This document shows positions 13,201-20,990 of a stretch of 64,000 nucleotides of DNA, one piece after another; position 1 is the first letter of the stretch; every line of letters starts with the position of its first letter. Location of the stretch: NCBI GenBank assembly GCA_020698575.1, contig CM036256.1:3837408-3901407 (forward strand). The letters are read 5' to 3'. Both the position numbers and the translations under genes were made by a program. The DNA comes from Bostrychus sinensis (Eukaryota; Chordata; Actinopteri; Gobiiformes; Eleotridae). Below the pieces are notes generated by a model. That model did not search any database and was not told where the DNA came from. It saw only the letters and a program-made list of their open reading frames with translations.

Positions 13201-16200
13201 TCTTCTATAGAGCTAGCGCTAGCGTTAGCTTATCAACAAATATCGCGCAATGGTCGCAGTAAAAACAACTAATAACTGTATGAAAAAGCACGTTCTAAAG
13301 AAAAAAAAAGAGGCTAATTTACCTGCCCAACAATAAAGAAGCAAAAACGTGATCTGATTTGCAGCCTTCTCTGTCTCTCATCTGACGCCAGCGAGCAAAA
13401 GTCTGTCCGATGTTGACTCTTGTCTGCGATCTGGTGCGGTCCCTTTCACATTTTCTTTTTGTTGCCTCGTCCGACATTGTCTTCATCTTCTTGTGTCCTT
13501 CGGCCCTGACGAACTGGCGAAAATAACAACGCTAAAAGTAGCTTCCTGGTTATACTGCGCCTCAAGTCGTTCCCTGTCACGTGACTCTTCCTCAACAGCG
13601 GAGCGCTCCCGGCCAAGTTGCGAGGGCGGTTTCTCAGTACAGAAGCCCCGCTCGGAGCAACAGATCGCGCCTCAGTCCTTATAATCGCTCAAAAAATCAC
13701 AAAAACGGAGATAGGAGAAAAGTTACACAGTGTAACTTTAAATGACCCTAGTCCGATTAGATTTGTTGAGAGTAATTCTCGTCTGTGTCACCCTGTTTCT
13801 CTCCGTTGTCTCTGAGCAAAGGCTAATGTAGATGTATTTGGTGACTCTAAATGTCCCCTAGTGAATGAATGTGAGAGTGAATGTTGTCTGTCTGTGTGTG
13901 TCCCTGTCACTAACATGCCACTGTCACAGGAATAAGCAGAAGAATGTATGTAAATCACTAATGTCACTTATTCTGGGTCTTATTTCTTAGGGACGACCTC
14001 TGACCCAGCTCCCGTCACATCTCAGCCGCAAAGAACCAACTCCGGCAACAAAGAGGACGCCCACAGCCCCGTGACCCCCGCCAAGGACTCCCAGGACTAC
14101 TTCAACCAATCGGAGCTGAGAGAGCTGAGTTTCGACATGAGCTACGAGCCCACCAGCCTCCAGTCCTCCTACGACCCGTACGGCTTCAAGCTCAGCCCGG
14201 AGCACTCCAGCCACACCCTGCTGGACCCCGACGAAGCCTCCAGTCCCGACACATCCGAACCGGACTTAGCTTTCGACCCAGAGCCCCTGTCGTCTCCTCC
14301 GAACTTTGACCCGTACGCCTCTCACGCATGCGACCCGTATGGATTCAAGCTGAGCCCGGAGGAAATGAACCAAGAGGTGCTGGACTTCGCTGCGCCAAGC
14401 AATGAGGAAAATATTATCGACTTTGACAATAAAGAGGAAAAAGACTCGAGTTATAACAACCAGGAAGTTGTGGGACCCTCTGATTTTGAAGACCAGCTAT
14501 TGGTGGATTACGAGAACCAGGAAGTGCTCGAACCGACAAATTTAAACAACAAGGATGTAGCAGAAACGGTAGAAGCTGTAAACCAAGAATTGCTAGATTT
14601 TGGTCCCGAGAACCAGGAAGTATTGGACGTCTTCTACAACGACGAGCGCGTCCTCGAATACGAGAACCAAGAGGTGCTAGAACAGCGTAGCCCGAGCCTT
14701 CCGGATCCGTGTTTCGGCGACTCTGCAGTAAACCAGGAAGTGCCGGATCTGGAGCAAAGCGACAACCAGGAGCTGATCGACTTCAGCGGCGTGGAGAACC
14801 AGGAAGTGGTGAGCAGTAACCACGACAACCACATGTTCCACAACCAGGAAGTGCCCGACACGGATCCGGATGGGAACCAGGAGGTGCTCGGCAAAGAGGC
14901 GAACAATAACATCCAGGGGGGGGCGCTGCTGAGCCACTCCAGTAACAGCTCGGACAGTGACGCGGGGCCAGAGCACGTGGCCCCCGCGGCGGTGGTCGCC
15001 CCCCGAGCGTGTCCCGGGCTGCTGGAGGGGGGCGATCTGGGGTCCGTCTTCAGGCAGGGCGGGTACGTGGGATGTCCCGATGTAGCCGACGACCTGGAGC
15101 CGCTGCAGAGAAGACCGGCGCCGGTCACAGAACCAGTGAGACCGGTGAGACCAGTCAGACCCCCGCGGCCCTCGCTCAGGGTGAGTGTCCTTCAGATCTG
15201 ACATCGTTTTGATCTTCGGAATATGTTTAATGCTATTTTTACACATTAAAAATACATCAGATTTTCTGCATTACAGTTGGAACCAGGGCTGCACCATATG
15301 GGAAAAACATGCGATATTCGATAACTGTGTTAAATATTGCAATATTTTAAAATGGGGTCTACTTTTCTGACACAGTAAGTTAAATTCACTTAAAACAAAA
15401 ATGGAAGTCCCTGTATTCACAACGCAGAACCTAACACAGAATAAACCAGGAATAAAACAAGGCTAAACTGTGACTAAATTAAGGAAATTACCACTAAAAC
15501 TGGACTTTTTAAACATTTTTATTTAGTCACAACACATGTTCTTTTAAGGCTCTGGTGGAAAATGATTCTTCAGTGTAAATCTCTGTCAGATGGAAGACCA
15601 CAGCGTTATTGTGATATATTTAGATTCTTGCGATACAGATATTGCCTTTGCTGATATTGCGATAACGATAATTTCATGATATATTGTGCAGCCCTAGACA
15701 ATTAATTTCCTGTTCAAAGGTTGACTGTCCTTGTGTCCTTGAGCAAGACACTTCACCCACCTTGCCTGAATGTGTTGTGTGACTGTGTTTGGTGGTGGTA
15801 GGAGCAGACTGGCAGCCACACTTCCATCAGTCTGCCCCAGTCCAGTCGTTTTACTGTGGTGGCAGATGGCAGATTATTATAAGACTTTTACAAAAAATGA
15901 GAATTGTCTTCTGTTTTAATGAAGCAGTTATTTTGATGGAGCTAGAGCCCTTTGTATGGTCTGAGGAGGCCAGGAGCTGAATGTGTGAATGAATGTTTCC
16001 TTTACAATAATCGCTGCATCCTAGTGCATCTCAATGTGTTTTAGCTGCCTATGGAGTGAGTAAAAAGTCTGCTCTCACCATCGTACGTGAGAGAACTGAG
16101 CTATGCAATGTGTTTGATATTATTGAAATAAAAAAAAAAAAGAGTTGACATCACAACTTTTCATGCCACAGCAGAACTATCAGCTCAAACTGCAGACAGG

Positions 16201-18094
16201 TGGCACACTCAAAGATGTAGGCTTTTTTTCTTTTTACTATAAACAATAACGGTTCACCTCCTGAATGATGAACTGCAAATGAAGGCAGGCTGCAAATAAC
16301 TTTTATAAATGTGCTCTACCAACTGAGCTTTTGTTACATTTCTAAGCTGACTCAGTGGTGTTGTGATCCTGGCTTCTTTCTTTTTTAAATGTGTTCCTGT
16401 TATCCCTACGGAAGCATATTGCGTTCACCTGAAGAAAAAAAAAGTTTCTGTCTTAATGAGCTAAGTTAGTTCTGTTTTTATGAGAAAAGTTCTGTTTTTA
16501 TGAGTAAAATTTGTTCTGTTTTTACGAGAAAAGTTCTGTTTTTATGAGTATAAATAACTTGGGTTTTTATGACAAAAGTAAATTCATGTCTATCACAACC
16601 AGTAAACGTTTAGCTCGTATTGAAGAGTTGTAGCTAAAGAAAGGGCGTAAATGTCCCAACTACTTTGTTTAATACGGTTTTATTTTACTCTAGGCTTGAG
16701 ACACTGGAGATTGTGCTTTCGTTAAGTAATATTGACGTATAATCATTAGTTTGTCGACTCTGCGCAGACATCTCAGGTCTTTGCCATTGACTTTGAATTC
16801 CTCTCCCCCCAAAAGTAGAACAAGATAATTTTATCCACATAAAAACATAAAATTATTTTACTCGTAAAAACAGAACTTTTCTCGTAAAAACATAAAATTA
16901 TTTTACTCGTAAAAACAGAACTTTTCTCGTAAAAACATAAAATGATTTTACTCGTAAAAACAGAACTTTTCTCGTAAAAACATAAAATGATTTTACTCGT
17001 AAAAACAGAACTTTTCTCGTAAAAACATAAAATTATTTTACTCGTAAAAACAGAACTTTTCTCGTAAAAACATAAAATTATTTTACTCGTAAAAACAGAA
17101 CTTTTCTCGTAAAAACAGAAAATGATTTTACTCGTAAAAACAGAACTTTTCTCGTAAAAACAGAAAATGATTTTACTCATAAAAACAGAACTTTTCTCGT
17201 AAAAACAGAAAATTATTTTACTCGTAAAAACAAAACTTTTCTCGTAAAAACAGAAAATTATTTTACTCGTAAAAACAAAACTTTTCTCGTAAAAACAGAA
17301 AATTATTTTACTCGTAAAAACAGAACTTTTCTCGTAAAAACAGAAAATTATTTTACTCGTAAAAACAAAACTTTTCTCGTAAAAACAGAAAATTATTTTA
17401 CTCGTAAAAACAAAACTTTTCTTGTAAAAACAGAAAATGATTTTACTCGTAAAAACAAAACTTTTCTCGTAAAAACAGAAAATTATTTTACTCGTAAAAA
17501 CAAAACTTTTCTCGTAAAAACAGAAAATTATTTTACTCGTAAAAACAGAACTTTTCTCGTAAAAACAGAAAATTATTTTACTCGTAAAAACAAAACTTTT
17601 CTCGTAAAAACAGAAAATTATTTTACTCGTAAAAACAGAACTTTTCTCGTAAAAACAGAAAATTATTTTACTCGTAAAAACAGAACTTTTCTCATAAAAA
17701 CAGAACTAACTTTGCTCATTGAAACAGAAACTTTTTTTTCAGGTGAACGCAATATGCTTCTGTATATCCCTGTCTTTTTTTGCATTCACACAACATTGTC
17801 ATGTTTGGACGCTTTAATATCCCTCCCTCCATCTTCTACTCCTTATCACCCAGACTTCCCTCTCCCTGCACAGTTTTTCATGCCTAAATAATTTGTATTT
17901 TTTAATTTTTGCAGATCACAAGTGTTTGTAAGAAGGTATTTTGTTCCAGTTTAGATGATCCTTTGTATCTGCTCTTTCAACATCAGCATTTTCAACTGTA
18001 TATTTAGTGTTTTAGTGTCGCTAATGTATGACCTGCTGTCTGTTTGTCTCTGTCCCAGGGCAAAGAAAAGGCTCAGGGCATGGACCTGAAGTGA
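1052..18094 (+). CDS. EPS15-like endocytic adaptor, C-terminal part (9 exons; 5' end outside window)
   Basis: Joining 1052-1213, 2933-3130, 4868-5026, 7486-7566, 7649-7790, 9076-9120, 11936-12388, 13991-15180 and 18059-18094 gives one open frame of 821 residues plus a stop. Every junction is GT-AG and all phases agree. Order: charged coiled coil (about residues 1-120), Ser/acidic linker (121-235), one NPF (about 237), a DPF pair (about 268-276), an acidic stretch, two copies of DPYGFKLSPE (about 475 and 528), eleven NQEV/NQEL repeats (about 539-712) and a Pro/Arg tail ending in GMDLK. In this family NPF motifs bind EH domains and DPF motifs bind the AP-2 alpha appendage, so a cytosolic clathrin-endocytosis scaffold is likely. 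The stretch from QLDFYQANPF to SDPFKGSDPF recalls EPS15L1 from memory. The coiled coil and tail do not obviously match, so a different DPF/NPF adaptor is possible. EH domains, if any, lie upstream of the window. Confidence 0.5.
1237..1440 (+). repeat. Dispersed repeat, family A segment
   Basis: The segment around GAGTTGTTG...GGGTGAATAAAG through TTTATTTCTTGATTTTCGTC recurs with divergence at about 52218-52385. It begins just inside the intron after exon a. Confidence 0.5.
1617..2030 (+). repeat. Dispersed repeat, family B copy 1, with a short tandem array
   Basis: It shares long stretches with 47040-47560, for example AAGAAACAGGTGAAGAGACC, the GCAGACTGGATGTAGAGGGC block and the TCAGTGCTTCCTGGAGTGGG block. 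This copy has the ~10-bp unit GCAGAGGGCA expanded to about four copies at 1748-1790, where the other copy has one. Confidence 0.6.
2164..2612. mobile_element. Foldback (palindromic) element
   Basis: Nearly the whole 450 bp is its own reverse complement. Outer arms include AGTTATTCAGTGGTCAAAAA facing its complement at about 2580-2605. Inner arms start CACTGCAAAAAATCAATATC (about 2206) and end TTTTTTGCAGTG (about 2568). The loop is around 2395-2405. A partial single arm lies at 2081-2160. No coding capacity is seen. Confidence 0.75.
2855..2925 (+). repeat. SINE-like fragment
   Basis: GTGTCCTTGGGCAAGACACT is a common motif of tRNA-derived fish SINEs. It runs into the acceptor tract of exon b. 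A similar piece is at about 15728. Confidence 0.4.
2933..3130 (+). CDS. EPS15-like exon b: coiled coil
   Basis: The acceptor GTGCTCCAG follows a pyrimidine-rich tract and the donor is CAG/GTACGA; 198 nt, phase 0 at both ends. The 66 residues continue the coiled coil (EYERELARARWRLRKL) and end SYEEILQ. The acceptor tract lies right after a fish SINE-like segment (about 2855-2925). Confidence 0.75.
3170..3600 (-). mobile_element. hAT-type MITE copy 2, inverted relative to copy 1
   Basis: TIRs TAGGGCTGCAC and GTGCAGCCCTA are flanked by a perfect 8-bp duplication CTTCAGAA (3162-3169 and 3601-3608). The interior is the reverse complement of copy 1. It inserted 39 bp after the exon b donor. Confidence 0.85.
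4035..4190 (+). repeat. Dispersed repeat, family C (about 156 bp)
   Basis: The block with GCTTGGATTAGGTGTCT, CCCCCTGCTGG and GTTAGCAACATGATGCTAAC recurs at about 61412-61540. Confidence 0.5.
4560..4790 (+). repeat. Dispersed repeat, family D
   Basis: The block from TTCCTGGTTTCATGTGT through TCAGCTCTGGAGAAGGGCAG to ATTAGAACATGGTTAAAAG recurs at 62500-62590 and, inverted, at about 60405-60560 and 63415-63520. It seems to be one widely dispersed element of unknown class. Confidence 0.5.
4868..5026 (+). CDS. EPS15-like exon c: Ser/Glu-rich linker
   Basis: Acceptor TTTCCAG, donor ATG/GTACAG, 159 nt, phase 0. It encodes 53 residues of low-complexity linker with the potential phosphosite segment RSQSLPAYADL. 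No domain is recognised. Confidence 0.7.
5027..6528 (+). other. Intron, no feature seen
   Basis: AT-rich intronic DNA after exon c. I recognise no exon, RNA gene or complete repeat here. Confidence 0.5.
6529..7205. mobile_element. Pogo-like Tc1/mariner nonautonomous element
   Basis: The left end TCGTATTTTCCGGACTATAA matches the inverted right end (...ATAGTCCGGGAAATACGA) with few differences, and both sides carry TA. On the minus strand around 7010-6895 a frame reads TDAESDDSHAEEE... then RSDTEDEEFKGFSD and stop, like the acidic C-terminus of fish pogo-type transposases. It is probably an internally deleted copy (677 bp) keeping the transposase 3' end. Confidence 0.65.
7486..7566 (+). CDS. 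EPS15-like exon d: short acidic exon
   Basis: Acceptor CCCCACCAG, donor AAAG/GTTTAT, 81 nt, phase 0. The 27 residues run from GANDPAF to SGSSSPK. Removing it would keep the frame, so it could be a cassette exon. Confidence 0.65.
7649..7790 (+). CDS. EPS15-like exon e: acidic region with NPF motif
   Basis: Acceptor TTCACAG, donor GACC/GTAAGT (near consensus), 142 nt, leaving phase 1. It encodes an acidic stretch followed by QLDFYQANPF. The NPF tripeptide is the classical EH-domain ligand. The intron before it is only 82 bp. Confidence 0.75.
7871..8340. mobile_element. hAT-type MITE of a second family
   Basis: Ends TAGGGGAGTAATGATAC and GTATCGTTACACCCCTA are flanked by a perfect 8-bp duplication TTTTATAT (7863-7870 and 8341-8348). 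Noncoding, 470 bp. It lies 80 bp after the exon e donor. Confidence 0.85.
8341..9075 (+). other. Intron, AT-rich
   Basis: It contains a weak fragment (about 8390-8480) resembling the AAGTAC-rich MITE at 58258 and the acceptor for microexon f. Nothing else is recognised. Confidence 0.4.
9076..9120 (+). CDS. EPS15-like microexon f (45 nt)
   Basis: Acceptor CTTTGTAG, donor CTCTG/GTGAGT, phase 1 to 1. It encodes about 15 residues including DLFNEDLFPK, whose paired DLF motifs resemble clathrin or AP-2 binding peptides. Its support is the matching phase on both sides and good splice sites; it is too short to stand out as an ORF. Confidence 0.6.
9121..9855 (+). other. Intron, no feature seen
   Basis: Low-complexity AT-rich sequence with runs such as AAAATAAAATAAATAAAAT. 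No coding or RNA signal. Confidence 0.4.
9856..10312 (-). mobile_element. LINE fragment, C-terminal end of reverse-transcriptase ORF
   Basis: The minus-strand frame contains TYGHELWVMTKRTRSRIQAA, then REELGVEPLLLHIERSQL and a Gly/Pro-rich end. This is a non-LTR retrotransposon C-terminus very common in fish genomes. Only the last part is present and the reading frame is altered near its end, so it is dead. A 60-bp piece of the same element is at about 41668-41730. Confidence 0.7.
10313..11935 (+). other. Intron, no further feature seen
   Basis: The 1.6 kb before exon g shows no exon-like or repeat structure that I can name. Confidence 0.4.
11936..12388 (+). CDS. EPS15-like exon g: DPF motifs and acidic region
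   Basis: Acceptor ATTCCTAG, donor CTGG/GTAAAC, 453 nt, phase 1 to 1. It begins with SDPFKGSDPF, two DPF motifs of the AP-2 appendage-binding type typical of EPS15-family tails. About 130 acidic, Ser/Gly-rich residues follow. The exon is much more GC-rich than the flanking introns. Long antisense frames here are shadows. Confidence 0.8.
12389..13013 (+). other. Intron, no feature seen
   Basis: Between the exon g donor and the TTAA element no feature was recognised. Confidence 0.4.
13014..13742 (-). mobile_element. TTAA-flanked TIR element copy 1 (piggyBac-like insertion site)
   Basis: The ends read TTAA-AGTTACACTGTGTAA and TTACACAGTGTAACT-TTAA, a perfect 15-bp inverted repeat inside TTAA duplications. 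The minus strand inside carries CACGTG, a GC-rich leader and a short open exon (see 13323-13486). A second copy in the opposite orientation is at 55571. piggyBac affinity is inferred from TTAA only. Confidence 0.7.
13323..13486 (-). CDS. Short 5' exon carried inside TTAA element copy 1
   Basis: From ATG at 13486 an open frame of 54 codons (MKTMSDEATKRKC..., then RVNIGQTFARWRQMRD, ending in SLLLG) runs to a GTAAAT donor at 13322. The copy at 55842-56005 has the same frame intact, differing by one residue (T versus R) and silent changes. The RVNIG-x-F-x-RWR pattern seems to recur in proteins of fish repeats, from memory. No downstream exon is found, so it is probably a 5' relic of an autonomous gene or a captured exon. 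Confidence 0.4.
13743..13990 (+). other. Intron with short SINE-like tail
   Basis: GGTGACTCTAAATGTCCC and GAATGAATGTGAGAGTGAAT around 13840-13890 resemble fish retroposon sequence. The acceptor of exon h follows. Confidence 0.35.
13991..15180 (+). CDS. EPS15-like exon h: DPYGF motifs and NQEVL repeats
   Basis: Acceptor ATTTCTTAG, donor CAGG/GTGAGT, 1190 nt, entering in phase 1 and leaving in phase 0. It encodes about 396 residues of disordered, acidic sequence. DPYGFKLSPE occurs twice, at about 14173 and 14332. From about 14365 to 14890 the tetrapeptide NQEV or NQEL recurs eleven times with irregular 10-25-residue spacing, often followed by LDF or LE. The C-terminal part has three VRP-type units before PPRPSLR. 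The repeats probably act as multivalent short linear motifs; their ligand is unknown to me. Confidence 0.8.
15284..15697 (+). mobile_element. hAT-type MITE copy 3
   Basis: Same family and orientation as 40-457: CAGGGCTGCACCATATG to ATATTGTGCAGCCCTA. No clear target-site duplication remains. It sits about 100 bp after the exon h donor. Confidence 0.75.
15715..15990 (+). repeat. SINE-like fragment
   Basis: GTGTCCTTGAGCAAGACACT followed by TCACCCACCTTGCC is the conserved central part of tRNA-derived fish SINEs. The rest is only loosely similar. Confidence 0.45.
15991..16407 (+). other. Intron, no feature seen
   Basis: No recognisable structure before the TIR element at 16408. Confidence 0.4.
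16408..17763. mobile_element. TIR element with internal 40-bp minisatellite
   Basis: Ends ACGGAAGCATATTGCGTTCA and its inverted match (GCAATATGCTTCTGT) extend over about 90 bp with few mismatches. Flanks TTATCCCT and ATATCCCT form a 7/8 target-site duplication, pointing to hAT. The interior (about 16835-17715) is a near-perfect array of a 40-bp unit made of two ~20-bp halves, CTCGTAAAAACAGAACTTTT and CTCGTAAAAACAKAAAATTA. It lies in the last intron of the EPS15-like gene. Confidence 0.8.
16835..17715. repeat. 40-bp minisatellite, about 22 copies
   Basis: The unit is CTCGTAAAAACAGAA(C)TTTT alternating with a TAAAATTATTTTA half. Copies vary mainly by AAAACATAA/AAAACAGAA and T/G in AATTATTTT/AATGATTTT, with one variant type toward each side. 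The minus-strand frame through it is a by-product, because the 40-bp unit has few stops. Confidence 0.85.
18059..18094 (+). CDS. EPS15-like terminal coding exon i
   Basis: After acceptor CTGTCCCAG, joined in phase 0 to exon h, the frame reads GKEKAQGMDLK and stops at TGA 18092-18094. The acceptor is good and the phase fits. The long frame starting at 18028 in this area ignores the splice site. Confidence 0.6.
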   Translation, partial: GKEKAQGMDLK

Positions 18095-18463
18095 CCTCCT
18101 GCCTCACTGTGGGATTTTCGACGGCAGCACGAGACACAGAGACGACGACGACGACAGAGAGGAAACAAAAAAACCTAAACAAGAAGACTCAGAAGAGACG
18201 AGAGCAGCATGATTCGACTTCTAAAGAGTTTCTGTGGATGTGTCATGGCAATAATTTCAGTCTGTGGTGTTTGTTTTTTTAAAAGATGAATGACAGGAGT
18301 AAAAAAAAAAAGAAGGAAATAAAATAAGGAAGTAGAAGAAATATGAGGAAATTTACACAAAAAAGGTCTAAAGTAAAAGCCAACATTCCTAAAAAATGAA
18401 CCAACTCCTTGTAGATGTAGCTTCTCACTCACAAACATTAATGAGCACACACAGAATATAATA
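18095..18463 (+). other. Probable 3' UTR of the EPS15-like gene
   Basis: It follows the stop codon directly, is A-rich downstream, and has an AATAAA hexamer at about 18318-18323. The next 140 bp run into a TIR element. The real cleavage site cannot be fixed from sequence alone. Confidence 0.4.
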
Positions 18464-20142
18464 CAGAGGTTCTCAAGCTGTGGTACAGGTCCCTCTAGTG
18501 GTACTCAGGAGTCTTGTGGAGTTCAAGTCCTGATTTAGTTTTGTTTAGAGCCAGTTTTATTTCTGTTTTAATCCCGCTCTGGTTTGGAAATTAATTTTAA
18601 ATTAAGACCACTGCTTAGTCCTGGTTTAGTTCTGACATAGACCTTGTTTAGTCCTGGCTTAAAACTGGTTTAGACCTGGTTTAGTCCTGGCTTAAAACTG
18701 GTTTAGACCTGGTTTAGTCCTGGCTTAAAACTGGTTTAGACCTGGTTTAGTCCTGGCTTAAAACTGGTTTATATCACATTGAGACATGGTTTGGTTCTAG
18801 ATTAGTCCGGGTTTAGGCTTAAACTGGTCCTGAGTGTAGGACCTTTTTGTTGGTTTGGTTTAGACCTCTTTTAATCCCGGCTTAAACCTGGTTTAGTCCT
18901 TGTTTAGTCCCAGATTAGTCCTGGGTTTAGCCATGTCTTAGAACTGGTTTAGTCCTGGTTTAGACCTGGTTTAGGACTCCTTCATTAGTAAGGGGTTTTG
19001 CCCTGGCTTAGACCTGGTTTAGTCCTGGTTTAGACCTGGTTTATACCTGGTTTAGGACTCCTAGATTAGTAAGGGGTTTAGTCCTGGTTTAGACCAGGTT
19101 TAGACCTGTTTTAGACCTGTTTTAGACCTGGTTTAGGACTCCTTCATTAGTAAGGGGTTTTGCCCTGGCTTAGACCTGGTTTAGCCATGGTTTAGACCTG
19201 GTTTATACCTGGTTTAGGACTCCTAGATTAGTAAGGGGTTTAGTCCTGGTTTAGACCTGGTTTAGCCCAGGTTTACACCTAATATAGACCTGGTTTAGAC
19301 CTGGTTTAGACCTGGTTTAGGACTCCTAGATTAGTAAGGGGTTTCATCCTGGTTTAGACCTGGTTTAGCCCTGTTGTAGTCCTAGTTTTATCTCGGCTTA
19401 GACCTGGTTTAGACCTGGTTTAGACCTGGTTTAGGACTCCTAGATTAGTAAGGGGTTTCGTCCTGGTTTAGACCTGGTTTAGACCTGGTTTAGACCTGGT
19501 TTAGGACTCCTAGATTAGTAAGGGGTTTCATCCTGGTTTAGACCTGGTTTAGCCCTGTTGTAGTCCTAGTTTTATCTCGGCTTAGACCTGGTTTAGACCT
19601 GGTTTAGACCTGGTTTAGGACTCCTAGATTAGTAAGGGGTTTCGTCCTGGCTTAGACCTGGTTTAGACCTGGTTTATTCCTGGTTTAGACCTGGTTTAGA
19701 CCTAGTTTAGACCTGGTTTAGCCCTGTTATAGTCCTAGTTTTATCTCGGCTTAGACCTGGTTTAGACCTAGTTTAGACCTGGTTTAGACCTAGTTTAGAC
19801 CTGGTTTAGACCTAGTTTAGACCTGGTTTAGACCTGGTTTAGCCCTGGTTTAGCCCTGGTTTAGACCTAGTTTAGACCTGGTTTAGCCCTGTTATGGTCC
19901 TAGTTTTATGTCAGTTTAGACCTAGTTTAGCCCTGGTTTAGACCTAGTTTAGACCTGGTTTAGCCCTGTTATAGTCCTAGTTTTATCTCGGCTTAGACCT
20001 GGTTTAGCCCGGGTTTACACCTGGTTCAGTCCTGGTTTAGATCTGGTTTGGTCCCTGCTCATTTTCGTCCATAATAAACAATCATTTTAGAGCCAAACCT
20101 CTCCTGAGTCGCTCTCCAGTGTGTCCAGTCTGAGAACCTCTG
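18464..20142 (-). mobile_element. hAT-like element I filled with the 11-bp minisatellite
   Basis: The left end CAGAGGTTCTCAAGCTG and the inverted right end CAGTCTGAGAACCTCTG match in 15 of 17 positions. Subterminal GTGGTACAGGTCCC and GGTACTCAGGAGTC recur, inverted, at the right end of element II (54705-54761), so this copy is opposite in orientation. Between the ends lies a 1.5-kb array of CCTGGTTTAGT/CCTGGTTTAGA units. No perfect target-site duplication is visible. Confidence 0.7.
18528..20058 (-). repeat. 11-bp minisatellite block within hAT-like element I
   Basis: Units CCTGGTTTAGT, CCTGGTTTAGA and CTGGCTTAAAA, with a longer sub-unit around TAGGACTCCTAGATTAGTAA GGGG that recurs about seven times between 18970 and 19640. 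This is the reverse complement of the AGGACTAAACC unit in the 25.6-33.9-kb array. Confidence 0.9.
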
Positions 20143-20840
20143 TATAAAGTGAATCTAAAACATGAACTGCCAACCCCTGAAACTTCCTCTTAACTTCTCT
20201 AAAGCGGAACGACGTCTGAGCCCGAGCGAGTCTGTCCCGAGCAGGTCTGCTGTACATAAACGATATACTCTGCAAATATATTCTATCCTGTATATGTGTC
20301 CCGTTATGGAATAGTTCTAGGTCTGTGTTAAATTATTGAAACTGAGGAGAGACCGGACGCTTTTCCCAGTGTCACTTTGCACCATATGGCTCTGCACTCA
20401 CCGCATCTCTCAGTCTGGGTTTTTACACAGTACTACCATAACAAAGCTGGAATATCTGACCAAATACCTCACCTTCTCCTTTTGCCATATGGTGAGAAAG
20501 TACCACTGAACATAATGAACATCACAAGCTTTGCCTCACACCGCTTTAATGTCTCCCAAACATTACACATGAGATTGTTGCCAGAGCTCTGTTTCTGTCG
20601 GCTGTGAACTGGAAATTCTTTATGCAAATACTCAATAATGTGAACTGCCTCTGATATCTTGACATTGTTGCTGCTTAATGTTTTCAGTGCTGATGTTGTG
20701 GATGTATCTGAAGTTGGAAGCCATTAGGAAGGAGCCATTTTAGTTTCATTACTCCTTGTTTCTGTTTCTGTTTCTGTTCGTACGGATGCCTAAAGAGGAC
20801 AAACCGAGCACTCTTCATGTAGCGGCGCATCGTTAGTTTT
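20143..20840. other. Intergenic, no feature seen
   Basis: No exon-like or repeat structure was recognised. Confidence 0.4.
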
Positions 20841-20844
20841 TACG

Positions 20845-20990
20845 TAGAGGTCGACCGATAAATGGGGTTTTTCCGAAGCTAATATATCGGCTGTGTAGCA
20901 ACCGATAATGTAATACCTGCCAATAACCTAATAACTTGCCTTTTAATATCAAACATCTGTGACAAATGGTCGCCTACACTTGAGAGGGAT
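20845..20990 (+). mobile_element. Left-end fragment of a TIR element
   Basis: AGAGGTCGACCGATAAATGG followed by TATATCGGCTG and ACCGATAATG resembles the common fish TIR element starting TAGAGGTCGACCGATA. The opposite end was not found. Confidence 0.4.

Noticed and set aside
13493..13684. Frame MSFGPDELAKITT..., also intact at 55835-55650
   Set aside because: It is antisense to the leader of the short exon in the TTAA elements; its preservation follows from high similarity of the two copies and it lacks independent support.
14634..15246. Two minus-strand frames of 164 and 189 codons
   Set aside because: Antisense shadows of exon h, whose + strand frame is spliced in phase with its neighbours.
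16773..17180. 135-codon minus-strand frame of repeated KIILCFYEKSSVFTS
   Set aside because: Product of the 40-bp minisatellite inside a TIR element; the unit length shifts the frame only after three units and happens to lack stops.
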